NCBI GenBank assembly: GCA_022495005.1 | Contig: JAGYXB010001048.1 | Span: 62,001-126,000 of the forward strand | Length of the DNA stretch: 64,000 nucleotides | Reading direction: 5' to 3' | Origin: Rhyacophila brunnea | Taxonomy: Eukaryota > Arthropoda > Insecta > Trichoptera > Rhyacophilidae | Part shown: positions 1-12,459 of the stretch, one piece after another | Numbering within the stretch: position 1 is the stretch's first letter | Layout of the letters: the number at the start of each line of letters is the position of its first letter | The notes under the pieces: generated by a model | The model's database searches: none | Told to the model about the DNA's origin: nothing | Seen by the model: only the letters and a program-made list of their open reading frames with translations | Position numbers and translations under genes: made by a program

Positions 1-591
1 CTTGGATGAGACATCTTCATACTAATTATTCCTATCCAAGTCTACTTGGATCGTACTTGACCGTGTCAACGCGGCTTTAAGCTAAGTAACATTTAAATAA
101 AAATGCAACTTAATTTACGATCTTTTGGCGAACACAGTAATACAAAGTTTATGTGTGTAAATATCTATTGTTTACCTAAACTCAATATTTCATTTTCTTT
201 AAGAGTGGTCAATTGTTTTCTTAGTGAATGCCGGATATCCGGAGAAAATTTCGTCAGTGCTATCTACGGGATTATCCGTCACAGTTGGGTGCATTATTTA
301 AATCATTTCATTGTGAGAACTGTATTATCGTTCATATTATCTAGGATAGTATAAATATAGCGGAACTATCGAGGGATTTTGTATGACACATACATATTTT
401 TATGAACAAATTCGGTCTCTCAGAGATGCAAGACACTTTAAAGCAGTGTTCCTTAACCTTTCTACACCTGCGGACCGGTAAAAATATGATAAATGGTACA
501 TGTCGGTTTACACGAAGCCAGGCGGGAACCGCGCTAATTGTCAAAGCCGATTTTGGAAAAATTCATGAATTCAAGAATGAAAACAACTTAT
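1..591. other. AT-rich DNA, no gene seen
   Basis: Frames of 60-80 codons here contain no recognisable motif and overlap on both strands. I see no repeat match. Confidence 0.5.
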
Positions 592-710
592 TGTTGTTTT
601 AATTTAATAAAACGCATTTTTTTGTAGTACTTATTCCACTTTTAATCAATAGATTAGGACCGGTTTCGTCCGCCTTATAAAAAAATGCGTTTTATTAAAT
701 TAAAACAACA
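592..710. mobile_element. 119-bp MITE with perfect 32-bp inverted repeats
   Basis: Arms 592-623 and 679-710 are exact reverse complements across 32 bases (TGTTGTTTTAATTTAATAAA...), enclosing a 55-bp loop with AGGACCGGTTTCGTCCGCC. No clear target duplication is seen, so superfamily is open. Confidence 0.75.
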
Positions 711-1499
711 CTACAATGCAGTTCCACCATGAATTGACAGTGTGTCAACATAACCTAACAATTAACAATTCAACATAACCTAACCCAATCTAATAAATAA
801 TCCAGTATATCGGCTATTTTCAAAATTTGTCCTGTAAACCGACGAGCACAGGATAATTATTTTGGGGGCCGTTAATAACGCAGAAAAAATATTATTAGGT
901 AATATATGATTTTTTTCATTAGTTTTTTTTAAATCTTATAGTACCTATTATACCAGTAGGTATGATTGCAAACACAAATAATATAACATGAAAATTCTAT
1001 TTTTAATTGAAATAATCAGAAGAGGATAAGTAAATAAATTGTCCGAAATCTGCTGATGTACCGTTGCTAGAATAGTTGAACTATGTTTTCAGTGTTCTTT
1101 CGGAAAGACGAAGTGTCCAGTTCGAAGACAAGTGTGACTGACATCCATTCGGTTTCTGTTTCGTTTTATTCTACTCGAAAATGTGGATAATAATATTTGT
1201 ATTTTATGTCCGGATTGGATACCTAAATGGCATCAAAAGACAACTCGTTTAGTTTTCCTTATTCACGACTATCAATACAACTTGCATATTGATAGACTTG
1301 GAAATGTTGGTATAGATAGTTACTTAGCGTTTTAAAATTGGCGGTTGTAAAGTAGACTGCTTTACTTTCGGCTGTAATGGATATTATCCGTGGCTCTCTA
1401 TCCGACTGATTTTCTCTTAGGTATGCTTACATTTATTGCATACACACACATACACTATACAGCATTGACTTGTGTCTCTGATGTTGTTTTTTTGACCTG
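711..1499. other. AT-rich DNA, nothing recognised
   Basis: Contains tandem AACATAACCTAA-like words at 745-785. No coding pattern. Confidence 0.5.
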
Positions 1500-1600
1500 A
1501 ACCTGCCATTAATGATGCCAATTAATTGGGAGGTCAATAAATATGTCCAATAAAATCGCTTCGGATATTGATATATTCCACTTACGTGAGCGCGAGTGTA
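1500..1600 (+). repeat. Dispersed repeat, partner at 41390-41490
   Basis: ACCTGCCATTAATGATGCCA, TGGGAGGTCAATAAATATGT and GATATTGATATATTCCACTT match the later copy in order. No ends or coding pattern could be recognised. Confidence 0.6.
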
Positions 1601-1711
1601 GCGTTTTTAGGTTAATACATTTTTAAGATAGGTTTATATACCTAGATAATTCGGTTGTGATTCTATGTAGGTAATTTAATTTTTTATCATTTACTCATAT
1701 TAACCTGTATT

Positions 1712-2190
1712 TTACAACGTTTTTATTAGCTCGTATTCTTGTTTGTCCAGTACAAATCTTGCAATCGATTTTTAACTAACTTCCCGACTAGCTACAGTAT
1801 AGACATTTGAAACTTTTAGAATATATCAGAACACTATGCCAATACATTCTTTTAATACTTTTAGTTATCTTTAAACAGAATTGAATTCATTTTCAGTTAA
1901 TTCTGTTTTGTATGAAAGTTATTTCGGAAAAAATTCGTAAAAAGTAAAACACTACTATTGGTTGTTAAAAGGGTCCTTACAACTAAATTATTAATATATA
2001 CGTGCGTTACTATGGAAATCAAAATGAAATGTCAAAATGACATTTCAGTATTCTATATTTGTTTGTTTGTTTGTTTTTATTTACTTCTTATCAAGTACAA
2101 GTTTGAGCATATTGAGCATAATAATTCAACAGAAAATTTAAAAACGTTGTAAGTATATAAAAATTTCTTTTTATTTTGTAATTATTTTTA
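1712..2190 (-). mobile_element. Dispersed ACGTTTTT-ended family, copy 1
   Basis: Begins TTACAACGTTTTTA (1712) with the inverted word near 2141-2152. Landmarks are TTAACTAACTTCCCGACTAG, TCAGTTAATTCTGTTTTGTA, and an internal palindrome GAAATGTCAAAATGACATTTC at 2026-2046. Conserved sequence continues past the inverted word into a TTCTTTTTATTTTGTAATTA tract. The same order, reversed, is found near 42.6-43.0 and 57.3-57.8 kb. Confidence 0.75.
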
Positions 2191-3141
2191 TTTCATTATC
2201 ATATTCATTAGGTATATAATTCTACAATAATTAATTTGAATTTGAATTTAAAAGATTCACTGTAACTTGTACAAATACATTATGGTCGAAAACAATTGTA
2301 CCCATTATTCCAGAGCTCATTCTGCTAGTCAATAAGACTAAGCCATATATGTAAAAGCTATAGGTACCTACTGATTTTTTTTCTAGCTGAGATTCATCGC
2401 GTTGGAGTATGATTGTTTCTCAGATTACTTATTGATTAACACGCGTTCAAAATAAGTTGGTACTAAATCCGAAACTAAAATAATCCATCTGAGCTGTGTT
2501 TGATCGATAGTTTTTAATTGCCTACAGCGTGTTGCATAATTATCTAAGTTTTTTGTGCCGTACTGCCGCATATCGATAATGACCAATATAGATAGACTCG
2601 TTTTTTTTCTATGTGCAGTAATAAATTATCGTCTCTGATTGATAGCGTTCAAAAGTCAGCCGGTATTCATTCAGCCCCAAGGGACTGTGCTTTGGATGCC
2701 CGGTGACTGAGGCGAGTACGCTCAGTAAAAGTTGTATAATCACAATATGACTGTAACAGGGTAGTTCAAAAGAAATTAAACTCCCGCAGGCTGCGGTCAA
2801 ATTTTGCGTCATAATATGGGGTCGTAATTTTGTTTACATCAATCATTTTAAATTTAAATACAATCGTATGAACAAAAAAAAACAATAATATAAAAAAACG
2901 ATCGTTCGTTATTGTCGAGTAAAACATTTTTAGAAATAATTTGAATCTTACGGGTTCCATGTAAATTGTACGTATTCCATTTCACGTAGCACAGTTCACC
3001 GTGAGCTGTCTTACTGGAAAGAGATGGCCGATTTGGATCAAAAACATTTTAAAAATTCAATTAAACCTTGCGAAAACCAAGCCATAATAGTCCAAAAATA
3101 TTCGTTTATCTATAAAATATCTAAAATTATACAATTAAATC
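2191..3141. other. AT-rich DNA, nothing recognised
   Basis: Moderate-complexity stretch at 2600-2760; its minus-strand frames show no motif. Confidence 0.45.
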
Positions 3142-3613
3142 CAGAGTGTTGGAGCGGAGCTCGGAGCACTAGCACGGAGCGCTGGAGCAATGGGATTTTA
3201 CCCGGAGCAGGAGCGGAGCCGGAGCACCGAAAATTTGTAGTACTCCACTGCTCCGGATGTTTTTTATTATTACATTTTCATCCTAAAATTCAATGAAAAT
3301 AGTATATTTTGAAACTTTGCAATACTGGAATTATTTAAAATATGGCAACACTGCCGAGTGATAAATAACCTCACCACTTTTTTGACAGAAGAGGCAAATA
3401 ATGAGAGACGAATTGCTGTAGCAAATTTTGTTTAATAGAATTATTAATGAAAATGACGATTGTAAAACTACTTATTTTTTTAACATTTCTATACATAATA
3501 TAATACATATTAAAACTTTTTACCCGGAGCGGAGCAGACCCTGGGGCGGAGCCGGAGCAAGTATTAGGTCCCGGAGCGGAGCAACTCAAAAAAGGGTCCA
3601 CTCCAACGCTCTG
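3142..3613 (+). mobile_element. hAT-like MITE, GGAGC-rich family, copy 1
   Basis: 472 bp running from CAGAGTGTTGGAGCGGAG to its inverted end CTCCAACGCTCTG. Both ends are packed with GGAGC/GGAGCGGAGC units. Flanks ATTAAATC and ATTGAAGC are a decayed 8-bp duplication (6/8). CAG...CTG ends plus 8-bp duplications are typical of hAT elements; no transposase frame is present. Small ORFs over it are spurious. Confidence 0.85.
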
Positions 3614-3699
3614 ATTGAAGCATAAGGAACTTTGAATACTTTATAGATAGAATAATATGGTTAGTTATTAGCTTGGTTAGGCAGGGCAATGAATTAAAA

Positions 3700-3960
3700 A
3701 AATTAACTAACAATATGATGTGTAATATGTACTCTTAATCCGACAAAAACAAATAAATATGAATGAAAAAGTGTGCAAAATTTTGTCGTGGCCCAGAATA
3801 TACCAAAATTATTATTGTTTGGTTTAGGCAGGTTTTAATTGATTTTTAAAAACTCACCAATACCATATGTTAATTATTATAGTCTTAGTTCAATAAAAAC
3901 AAATATCTACGTATGATTAAAATTTTTAATGTGCACTTTTTTTGGCGAATCTAAACCTTC
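3700..3960 (-). repeat. Diverged partial relative of the 39373-39858 MITE
   Basis: CCGACAAAAACAAATAAATA, GAAAAAGTGTGCAAAATTTT, and GGTTTTAATTGATTTTTAAA resemble the interior of that family. Ends are not preserved and homology is judged only by word order. Confidence 0.4.
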
Positions 3961-4639
3961 CCTTCGCTACTGCTGTATACATATTCGGTCTTTCAGCTGA
4001 AATTTTAAACTGTTTTTTTTTCATGAGCGTATCTTGCAGTTATTCATTTGAACAACCCTTCAAATGTGTTGATCAAAATTAACATATTCCATCCGACCGC
4101 CCATCCAGTGGGGCGGGTTCAATTTAACGCATTATTATTTGAATTCCTCTCGATTTAATTTCTTTTTTAATTAATCACCTGTGGGCAGGACCGAGGGTTA
4201 TAATGCCGGCCCAGTTTATTTAGTACTTATTTGTATTCCTGAATGCGTTTTTTGTATGTATCAATAAACCGTTTAACTCGTACACAGATAGACTTTTGAT
4301 TATTTTAACGATATCTCATGGTAAAAAAAGAACACTTCCACTAGGTGTGAAAGAGTTTATTTATTACCACCTTCATCACCACGCTGGTAATCTGGCATCT
4401 AATCTACAACCGCTTCAGTATTAACAAATTGTTTTGATTGCAAGATACAGATTTGATTATTAATTTTATTGTTAGATTCTGACTGCTAAAGCATTGGACT
4501 AACGTAACTATAGCTGTAGTGAACGGTATAGCATCGACGAATTTTGCAATTAGCATATTATAAATGGCGCCGCACACTCAGCATTTATTGCGACCGCAAA
4601 ATTTTGTATGTGTGCGATGCGCCTTATATCTCTCTTCTT

Positions 4640-5155
4640 GGTCGTGCACTCATGGCTGAGGATCGTGACCACATTTAAATTTCGCCATCATCATTTTCCA
4701 TCCTTCTCGATCTTCCGCTTCTTTCAGGGCAGAATGGATGGTGCCCCCCCAGTCAGCTCTTTCACTTGGTCGCTCCATCGCGCAAACGCTCTTCCTCTGC
4801 TTCGCCTTCCCTGGAGGCTATCCAAAACTACCAGTCTCTCCAGGTTGTCCGGTCCGCGCCTGACAATATGTCCAAAAAACTGCAGAATTCTTCTCAGACA
4901 TATCGTCGAGAGCCGTTCCTTTATCTTCAGTCTCTGGATGATTGACTGGTTCGTCCTGTGCTCCTTCCAAGAAATGCGAAGCATTCGGCGCCAACACCAC
5001 ATATCAAAGGCATCAATTGCCTTGCGTTCTCTTGCCTTCAGGGTCCACGACTCAGCTCCGTATAGAAATATCGAGAACACTAATGTTTGCACAAGCATCA
5101 TTTTTGTAGCAATCGAAATTCCCCGACTCTTCCATATAGCCTTATATATTATAAA
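4640..5155 (-). pseudogene. LINE reverse-transcriptase C-terminal remnant with 3' tail
   Basis: Seen on the minus strand: an open frame from about 5153 down to 4724 reading IWKSRGISIATK, MMLVQTLVFSIFLYGAESWT, AIDAFDMWCWRRMLRISW, FGHIVRRG, and a degenerate GRRSRGRAFARWSDQV. After a shift of frame at the run of eight Cs (4744-4751) it continues ALKEAEDREGWKMMMAK and CGHDPQP. Known: YGAE(T)W...W RMLRI...GHI.R...GR...W.D is the C-terminal end of endonuclease/reverse-transcriptase LINEs common in insect genomes. The endonuclease and catalytic RT parts are absent, so the copy is 5'-truncated and dead. The tail (rc of CTCATGGCTGAGGATCGTGA) recurs, diverged, at other sites in the window. Confidence 0.85.
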
Positions 5156-5449
5156 TTAAAATATTTTTGCCTATCTTCTTTCGTCTTGGCCCTTTCGTTT
5201 GCAATCAATACTCTTGTACAAAATAGCACATGGTAGAACAATCATGTCTTGACTTACCTTGGTTTTATAGCGGTGTAGTTTTAAGGATTTAGTCTGGAGG
5301 TAGGGGGTGTATAATATAGCTACTGGAAAAAGTGTATCTCCAGAGTGTGCATACAGAGTGCCTTGATTATCGTATATTTTACCGAAATTTTACAGATTTT
5401 ATACTTTATTATTATAAGTATATTTAGCTTCTAATTGATTTCAGTTTTG

Positions 5450-5832
5450 TACTATTCCATTTGAGTAGTTTTTTTGCGACTTAGGTTTTGCCTTTCTGCA
5501 TCTTCAGACACTGCGCACTTACCAATTTTAAATTGACAATGAATACAGTTAATTATTGCTAATATAATAAATTAATACTATAAAATAAGGTAAAATCCTT
5601 GTTAAGTAAAGTAATAAAGTAATTAAGTAAATCTCTAAGTAAATGATCAAGTATTAAAAAAATGAATATTTGAAGTGTTAGTAAAAACCCGTAGTAGATA
5701 CACTGTTAATTCATTCTGTAAGCGCATTGAATTGGCATTACTCGTAAACAATGGAACTAGAATCTATATAACAATTAAACCAGCTGAAAAGCGAAACGTG
5801 GGTCGCAAAAAACAACTCAAATGGAGAAGGTA
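5450..5832. mobile_element. MITE with ~42-bp inverted repeats
   Basis: Left arm 5450-5491 (TCCATTTGAGTAGTTTTTTT, GCGAC...) mirrors right arm 5791-5832 (GGTCGCAAAAAACAACTCAA, ATGG) with about six mismatches and small indels. The 300-bp AT-rich interior has no coding potential. Confidence 0.7.
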
Positions 5833-6919
5833 CACAACTAAAAGCAAGTAGAATTTAAATTAAAACGCCACTAATTATTCTCGGTCGATAGTATATCTTT
5901 ATTGTCAGTTCACCTTTTGAATATTTTAATAACAGAAACTATGAATTATTAAAATCATAGAGCTGTAAGTATGGGCAACGTAATGGACATTACAATCGTA
6001 AATAGTTGTGTTTTAACGAAATTAATATTTTTTGATTTAAGATATTATACCTACTGGCTCTCAGGTACAGAGTCAGTATGTTTCTTTTAACTTAATAAGA
6101 GAGCATTTTTTTGTAAATGTTTTGGGGAAAATGAAAGTAAGACTTTGACGAAAATGTCGCATCCGATTCGTCTGAAAATTTAGAAGGGGTTTTCCGAAGC
6201 TATTAAATTATATTTGAAATTTTAATTTAAAAAGATGCGCAATTTCTCACATACTGAGTGTAAAATTATACCCAAAGCATAACAAAATTCCTCTAATCGA
6301 TTGTTATATTTTATCATAGGGAGCCTCTAATGCAGTCGGTGCATCAGGCCACTGTTTTCAATATAGGTGATTACTAATGAATGTACCGTACCACACGTTT
6401 GACTTTATTTGCTCATTGAGCAACACTGAATGGAAAACGAAGTATGACAAATTTTATTGATTTTAAGAGAATTAGTTTATCAAATAACGCCGATGTGTTT
6501 ACCTCAACACTTTGTACATATGCGGAAAAGAAAGGTGATATTTACTGTTGTATCGAATGGTACATTGTACAATTGTACATAGTCTAAAATTCTAAATCCA
6601 CGCAGGTATGTGACTTAGCACGGCGATTTGCCTCGCTCCTTTGTTCGGTGCATTTCATTACAGGCGCATTACTTGTTATAGCGAGTTTAAGATTAGTTGA
6701 TTACACTTTGTCAGAGGTGCTAATTTCCTTTGTTGCCTCACGCTCCGAGGCTTGTGGATGTATCGCAGAGTTGCAATATCACGGAGAATATTGTGGCAAT
6801 ATTTCTAGCAATATTAAACCTTATCGCGATCTACCACTTTTTGCTAATATATTATTAATACGTGATAATAGATAATATGAAACTCTATACAACACACTAG
6901 CTTAGATTTACTACACTAA
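5833..6919. other. No gene recognised
   Basis: The 75-codon frame at 6648-6875 has no recognisable domain. Nothing repetitive was matched. Confidence 0.4.
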
Positions 6920-7312
6920 GCCGGCTCTCACATCTAAACTCTCCTCGTCTGCCGCACAACCATAAATAAATCAAACCTTCCAAGAACGTCGTTCCGGTGT
7001 CGCATATGAAGACCGGCCACTTCTACTTCTACCGCACGTAACCTTCAAAACATATATAGATGTTTGGATGCGGCGATCGGCGAGCCGGTATAGGAATGAC
7101 CAATTCGTAGGTGTTTGTATGCGTGTTGGCGTCATCGTCTCGCAGCCCGCAATTTGTCGATTGCAACAGTAGATTTTTTTTTTCAAACTAAAAAGTCGCA
7201 TTCGACCAATCTGTGGAGCTCCATTTGGCAACGTGGTTTTGTGAATAACTATGACGTCACATGACGTATTCGACACGATGCAGGCGAGACGAGTTTTGAT
7301 GTGAGAGCCGGC
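6920..7312. mobile_element. PIF/Harbinger-like MITE
   Basis: 393 bp with long inverted ends: GCCGGCTCTCACATC on the left and GATGTGAGAGCCGGC on the right, continuing imperfectly for about 20 more bases (CGTCT...). A TAA duplication (6917-6919, 7313-7315) fits the TWA target of PIF/Harbinger. The minus-strand ORF inside is a shadow. Confidence 0.8.
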
Positions 7313-7336
7313 TAAGGATTGTTAACGTTTAATCCC

Positions 7337-7505
7337 AGAGTCCGATTTCCATAAGCTGGCGTACACGTCATCACGGTTCTTTTATGAACTAGTGGAACTA
7401 AATTCCTAAATTTCCCCGCATTACGTCCGCCCCCCGCCAACTCCGTCGTAAATGCGACGCTAGCAACGCGATGACGTGTACGCCAGCTTATAGAAATCGG
7501 AGTCT
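7337..7505. mobile_element. MITE with 39-bp inverted repeats
   Basis: Arms 7337-7375 and 7467-7505 pair at about 36 of 39 positions (AAGCTGGCGTACACGTCATC and its complement). It starts 25 bp after the Harbinger-like element at 6920-7312. The interior is GC-rich for this window (CCGCCCCCCGCCAACTCC). Confidence 0.78.
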
Positions 7506-8697
7506 AGAATCTAAATGGGTAGACTCGAAAAAAAAAAGTACTTAAAAATAACGCCACAGTAAAATCGGTCGACGACGAATTTTGCTTTAAATTCTTGATG
7601 GCAATATTGCTTCGATATTGCAGCAAAGTATTGCTTGTGTCCGATTAGCCTTAATGCAACTTTTCAAGCAAGTCCGTGGGATTGAAATGGTCGATATTCT
7701 AATGAAAGGAATCATTCAAAGGAAAGGAAAGGAAACCAGCAGTGTATACCTGTATTGTACACAATATTATGTATTTTCTTACAGTGCAGTGACACCGCCG
7801 GACTGTTAATGCAATGCGACTAAGTGGTACCTGGGAATATCGTGATTTACTTAATTAACTGACGCACTAGTAATATTAACACTAATTTCTGGACACTATT
7901 ATACAGTCTAAGATATTCAATAATAAGTATGCATTTAGAAAATGTACGTCAACTAAATCTTATTATTCTACGTAATTTTATTACCCCATAAATAATCAGT
8001 CGAATTTCTTCACTTTAATATAACAACACTGAGGTGAATGCTATGTATTCTTTCCCTAAAGTTAACAAGCAACTATTTACTTAATATATTATTAAGATCT
8101 TTCTTCTCTCAGTTCATGTTCATTTATTAGAGCCCAGGGTAGATGTGCCATCAGACCGACCTAGCCTGCGTCTTCGTCAATGCGGTGTGAAGTGTGCTTT
8201 GGTGGTGAATATGGACACCACGAATCCATATAACATTTCCATTCTTTTCGCGTCATGCCAGTATCCCATAACTCCGCGGTATATCTACGCCGTGCGTTTG
8301 GTACCGTAAAGCAGTACCTAGTCCTACCGTCAGAATACAAGCATTGAACAGGTAGCATTTATTTGAATAGTAGGTACCTATCTACTGTTGTGACTCACAG
8401 GTATTCCGTATTAAGTAAATGAATGATACTTCGGATATTTCTATTGGGATAGTGAGTTCTTATTCGGAATAGACATCCACAGTGATGTGCACCTTCAGTT
8501 GACGCATCCTCAAAATATTATCTAGAATCTAGATGTTGCTCAAAATGATCCAAGAGCGTTAGTCTGAATACACCACCATTGGTTTTCTTTAACCTGTCTA
8601 GGTATGGATAACCATAATTACTAAGATAACCTTTTCTAATTTCTTATTTCTTCATCAGACTCCAGGTTTCAAACTAGCACAGAACTATAGGTTTCAC
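7506..8697. other. No gene recognised
   Basis: Mixed-complexity DNA. Frames at 7618-7809 and 8161-8358 carry no motif. Confidence 0.4.
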
Positions 8698-9004
8698 CAC
8701 AGAACAGATAATAAATATAATACAGATAGGCAATATTCAATACGCTTCATGGTGAAGCAGGCTTTTGAATGTGTGAGTGTCCTACGAAAATGAAGCACGC
8801 ATTATGCACGTGCAATAGTGTGTGTAATACACCAACATTAAATGAGCGTAAATGCATAAACCGAGAGCAGTTTTTAGTATTCGACGTAACACGTATTCTT
8901 AACACGTGTGTAAGTTTAACCCGGATTCTTCCTTACTCGAGTCGGTTACCTGCTATCGTCTTATCCGTTGTGTATTTCAGTTCCCATTATTTCTGAGTTC
9001 CCTG
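8698..9004 (+). mobile_element. hAT-like MITE, CAGGGAAC family, copy 1
   Basis: 307 bp starting CACAGAAC and ending GTTCCCTG, with a perfect duplication GGTTTCAC (8690-8697, 9005-9012). Family landmarks are TTTTGAATGTGTGAGTGTCC and TTTCAGTTCCCATTATTTCT. Confidence 0.88.
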
Positions 9005-9012
9005 GGTTTCAC

Positions 9013-11024
9013 AGTCACATTGTACCCATACTTATCCGGATTCCGGAATTTGGTTGTCTATGATTGATTGACTTATGTAAACTATTTCAAGGATTATAAT
9101 ATTATACGAACTAGATTGCAATTCAATATGTTATAGGTGAAAGTTTACGGTCAGGTTAATGTATGCAAATTTAATGCTGTATTATTGTGAATATAATGAT
9201 AATAATAATATGATCCCTGTGAGGTTGGATCAGATTCATTTAATTCAAATTGACAAGTAATTCAAACAAAATATGCAATTGATATTCATATTATTGCGAT
9301 TGTAATCGGTGGACAATTTTAACATGAGTGAATATTTTATGGTTACTGAGCAAGGCATTCTCAAACTGTCTCATTGACGTAGGTTCACGTTATTTTAACA
9401 CTCCCGTTGCCACGATGGTCTCGCAGTTTAGAAATGACCTTAAATCATAGATACCCCACTTATTATTATGTATATAAACGTCTACTTTTAGCTATTTGTA
9501 GATAAAATATTTAGGCATAAAAAGAAAAATATATAGGTGGTTGAATTGAATGTTTTATATGTAAAATTAATCATTTTTCGAAAGTCTAATCAATATTTTG
9601 ATAAGACAGTGATAGGGCTATCTTGAAAGATATACGTTAGAGAAACGCGCATAATAGTAATGTAAACATGAGACACTATTTTAAAATGTCATTTGTTAGT
9701 CAGAGATAGAAATGTATGTCTTTGTTCAACATAATTCTGTGAATAATGCAATCAGTTATAGCCTCCCATAATATATCGAACCTTGAAGTATACATTGTTC
9801 AAATACATCTGACGATAAACGCCAAAGCAACCCTTAACGCAATGTTATTAGTGTTCATTTTACCGTGTTAACTTCGCTACATGTGGCGTTTATTCATAAA
9901 CAATTAACGAAAAGGATCCAATGCTATTGACCATTGTCTAGTCAAGTCATAAAACCTTTTTTCCCGGATTTAGAATACAGACCCTTGCTACAAGGTTTGT
10001 AAAGATTACATCAGTTTGTGGGACATAGGCAATTGAAAAAAATTCTCGAGCGGGCTAAATAAAAACAGCACAGCATGTGGCGTGGCGTATTCACATGTTC
10101 TACATGTTTATACTATTATCATATTAGGCAATGCAATATGTTAAATATTGGCAAGGGTAATATTATTTCATTCTGTTTTAGAATTTTAGGAAAATAATAC
10201 AATGCGATAAATTTCATAATATTGATGTACCTACCCATTTAAATGTTGTATTCAAACCCAAATATTAAACCCGTTTAAATAAATACCCTGCATTGAAATC
10301 AGACAGCTACAGAAAATGTAGGTATGTTCTAATGACTAGCATCAATAATAATATATTTGTATCTATAGTTAACTGTAGCTTTGTAAATTGCGGTGCGGTG
10401 CGGTTAATACGATATTCTAAAATATCCTTTTTTTGACGATATTACTAATACCTACCTATATTAGTTTTTTTAATTATAAAAGATTATAAATGAGACATTA
10501 TTTTGTTGGTCCATGGTTGAACCGTAATAAATTGTATTGTCGTCGTAAATCACTAATAATAGCTTTCATCCGAAAATAATAATGAGTCAGCAAATGCAAT
10601 TTAAGTGCAACTAGGTAGTACACGTGGAGTTTCTTTTGTTTATGAAGTAGACACACAGTTGCAAAAAATATTTTATAGTGTTTGCAGCATTTTTATTTTT
10701 TAATTTTACAAGTACCAATAATAAAATTATAAAGTAGGTACCTACTTACATACCTAATATGTAAATAAATAATCATAGTGAACTTGTTGTGTTTACATGA
10801 TATTGTGTTATAATATTATATATTATTATTAACTATATATAATAATATGTCCATAATATCGGTGGATTGTATGTAGGTACAAGAAATTCATATTAAGATT
10901 ACTGAATCATTCTAATTTCATAAGTACTTACCAAATAATATTATTATATAAATAAATATTATCATACTCAATCTGATGTAGGTATATACATAATAATATA
11001 CTATTATATTATTTCTCAGTGGTG
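9013..11024. other. AT-rich intronic or intergenic DNA
   Basis: No frame of note. ATAAACGCCA at 9813 and its complement at 9889 form a weak inverted pair. AT palindromes dominate from 10700. Confidence 0.5.
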
Positions 11025-11245
11025 AAGTGTGGAGGTAGACTGTTAAGATCCGACATAAATAGTGCATTGTGAGTCATACGTACCTATTTGTTTTTATTGA
11101 ACTAATACTACAATAATTTACATAATATGGTGTTATATAGTTTTTAAAAATCAGATAAACCCAGGCCGAAATAAAACCATAATAGTTTCGGTACGCTTTG
11201 GGCAATCCTACAATTTTGTGCACACTTTTTCATTCATACTTCTCT
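11025..11245 (+). repeat. Partial relative of the 39373-39858 MITE
   Basis: GAGGTAGACTGTTAAGATCC, GACATAAATAGTGCA, then AAACCATAATAGTTTCGGTA and GTGCACACTTTTTCATTCAT follow the order of the left half of the 39373 element. The right inverted repeat is missing. Confidence 0.6.
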
Positions 11246-12130
11246 TTTCGTTAAATATAAAATACATATTATTATTACACGTCATGTTGTTGGTATTTTT
11301 AACTCTTCAAGTGAAGCGCCTAGTTTCAGAAGCCCTAAAAAGGTTTTCATAAAATTTTGAGTTTGATATATATTTAGATATATGTTTTTGTCCACTATAT
11401 ATTGGACAAAATGTAAGCAATAAAACTTAACGTGTTCATTAAAATATATCGAAGCCAATATTATTTCATAATATGCTAGGTATCTATTATTTTATGTGGC
11501 GAACGTAATAACGAACGCCTGCACACGTGTTATTCTACCTTACAACACCCTCGTCCGCTTCGGATGAATTAGCCATCCCCACTCTCCGTGAAATGACAGC
11601 GTGTGTTCGTTGTTCCATTTAAAACAGATCGAGACACACCGTGGTTTGGTTATGACGTACATTTATCGATGTCCGATTATTATACACGATTATAAGATAA
11701 TTGCATGTGATATACACAGAATAACATGTTAAACGATGACTAAATAGTATTTAAAAACATACTTTACCTTTTAAAGCAATCAATTAGCTTTTAAAATGCC
11801 TTAAAATGCCAAATTTCTAGCGGGACACTGAGTGGACGTCATGGGAACGGGCGTAAATTTTTTACCATGGTAAGGGAAAGGTTAATATGATAATGTTAAG
11901 ATAATTCATCTGAAAAAATGATCATTAGTGTTTCACATAGAGTGTTAAAATACATAGAAATTTTAGCCATACAAATAATAACAAGAGCACAATCATACAT
12001 AAATACCAGTAATTCACTAATCATGGTAGGGATGTAGTACATATTTATATTAAATAGTACCTACAGCCTGTTACAGGACTGAGGCATTCAGATAAGTTTG
12101 GTCGACACCCATGTACACCACTATATAGCT
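11246..12130. other. Mostly AT-rich; unique GC-balanced patch
   Basis: 11500-11660 is unusually GC-balanced and non-repetitive (CTCGTCCGCTTCGGATGAAT) and could be conserved regulatory DNA. No exon was recognised. Confidence 0.3.
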
Positions 12131-12138
12131 GGTGTTTC

Positions 12139-12451
12139 CAGGGAAGTCATAAATAATGATAACTGAAATACCTAACGGGTGTGGAGTGGCATCCGATCTC
12201 GAGTGTGGAAGAATATGGGTTAAACTTAAACACGTGTCAAGAATACGCTTGTGCTTCATTCTGACAAACGCTCTCAGTTTATGCACTGACGCTCATTCAA
12301 TATTGGTGAAGTTGAAGGTTACAACACATACTATTTCACATCTATAATCTGTGGCTCATTTTCGTAGGACACACGTTCAAAACCCTGCGTCAAAAGTGTA
12401 TTGGGGTTGGTATATAGCCTGTCGGAATTCTATTTATTAATTTTTACTGTG
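12139..12451 (-). mobile_element. hAT-like MITE, CAGGGAAC family, copy 2
   Basis: 313 bp, reversed: CAGGGAAG at the left and ACTGTG at the right. Flanks GGTGTTTC and GGTATTGC agree at 6/8. The interior carries AATAATGATAACTGAAATAC and ACACGTTCAAAACCCTGC. Confidence 0.8.
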
Positions 12452-12459
12452 GGTATTGC

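Noticed and set aside
4608..5159. 183-codon plus-strand open frame
   Set aside because: It is the antisense shadow of the LINE reverse-transcriptase tail, whose minus-strand frame has clear family motifs.
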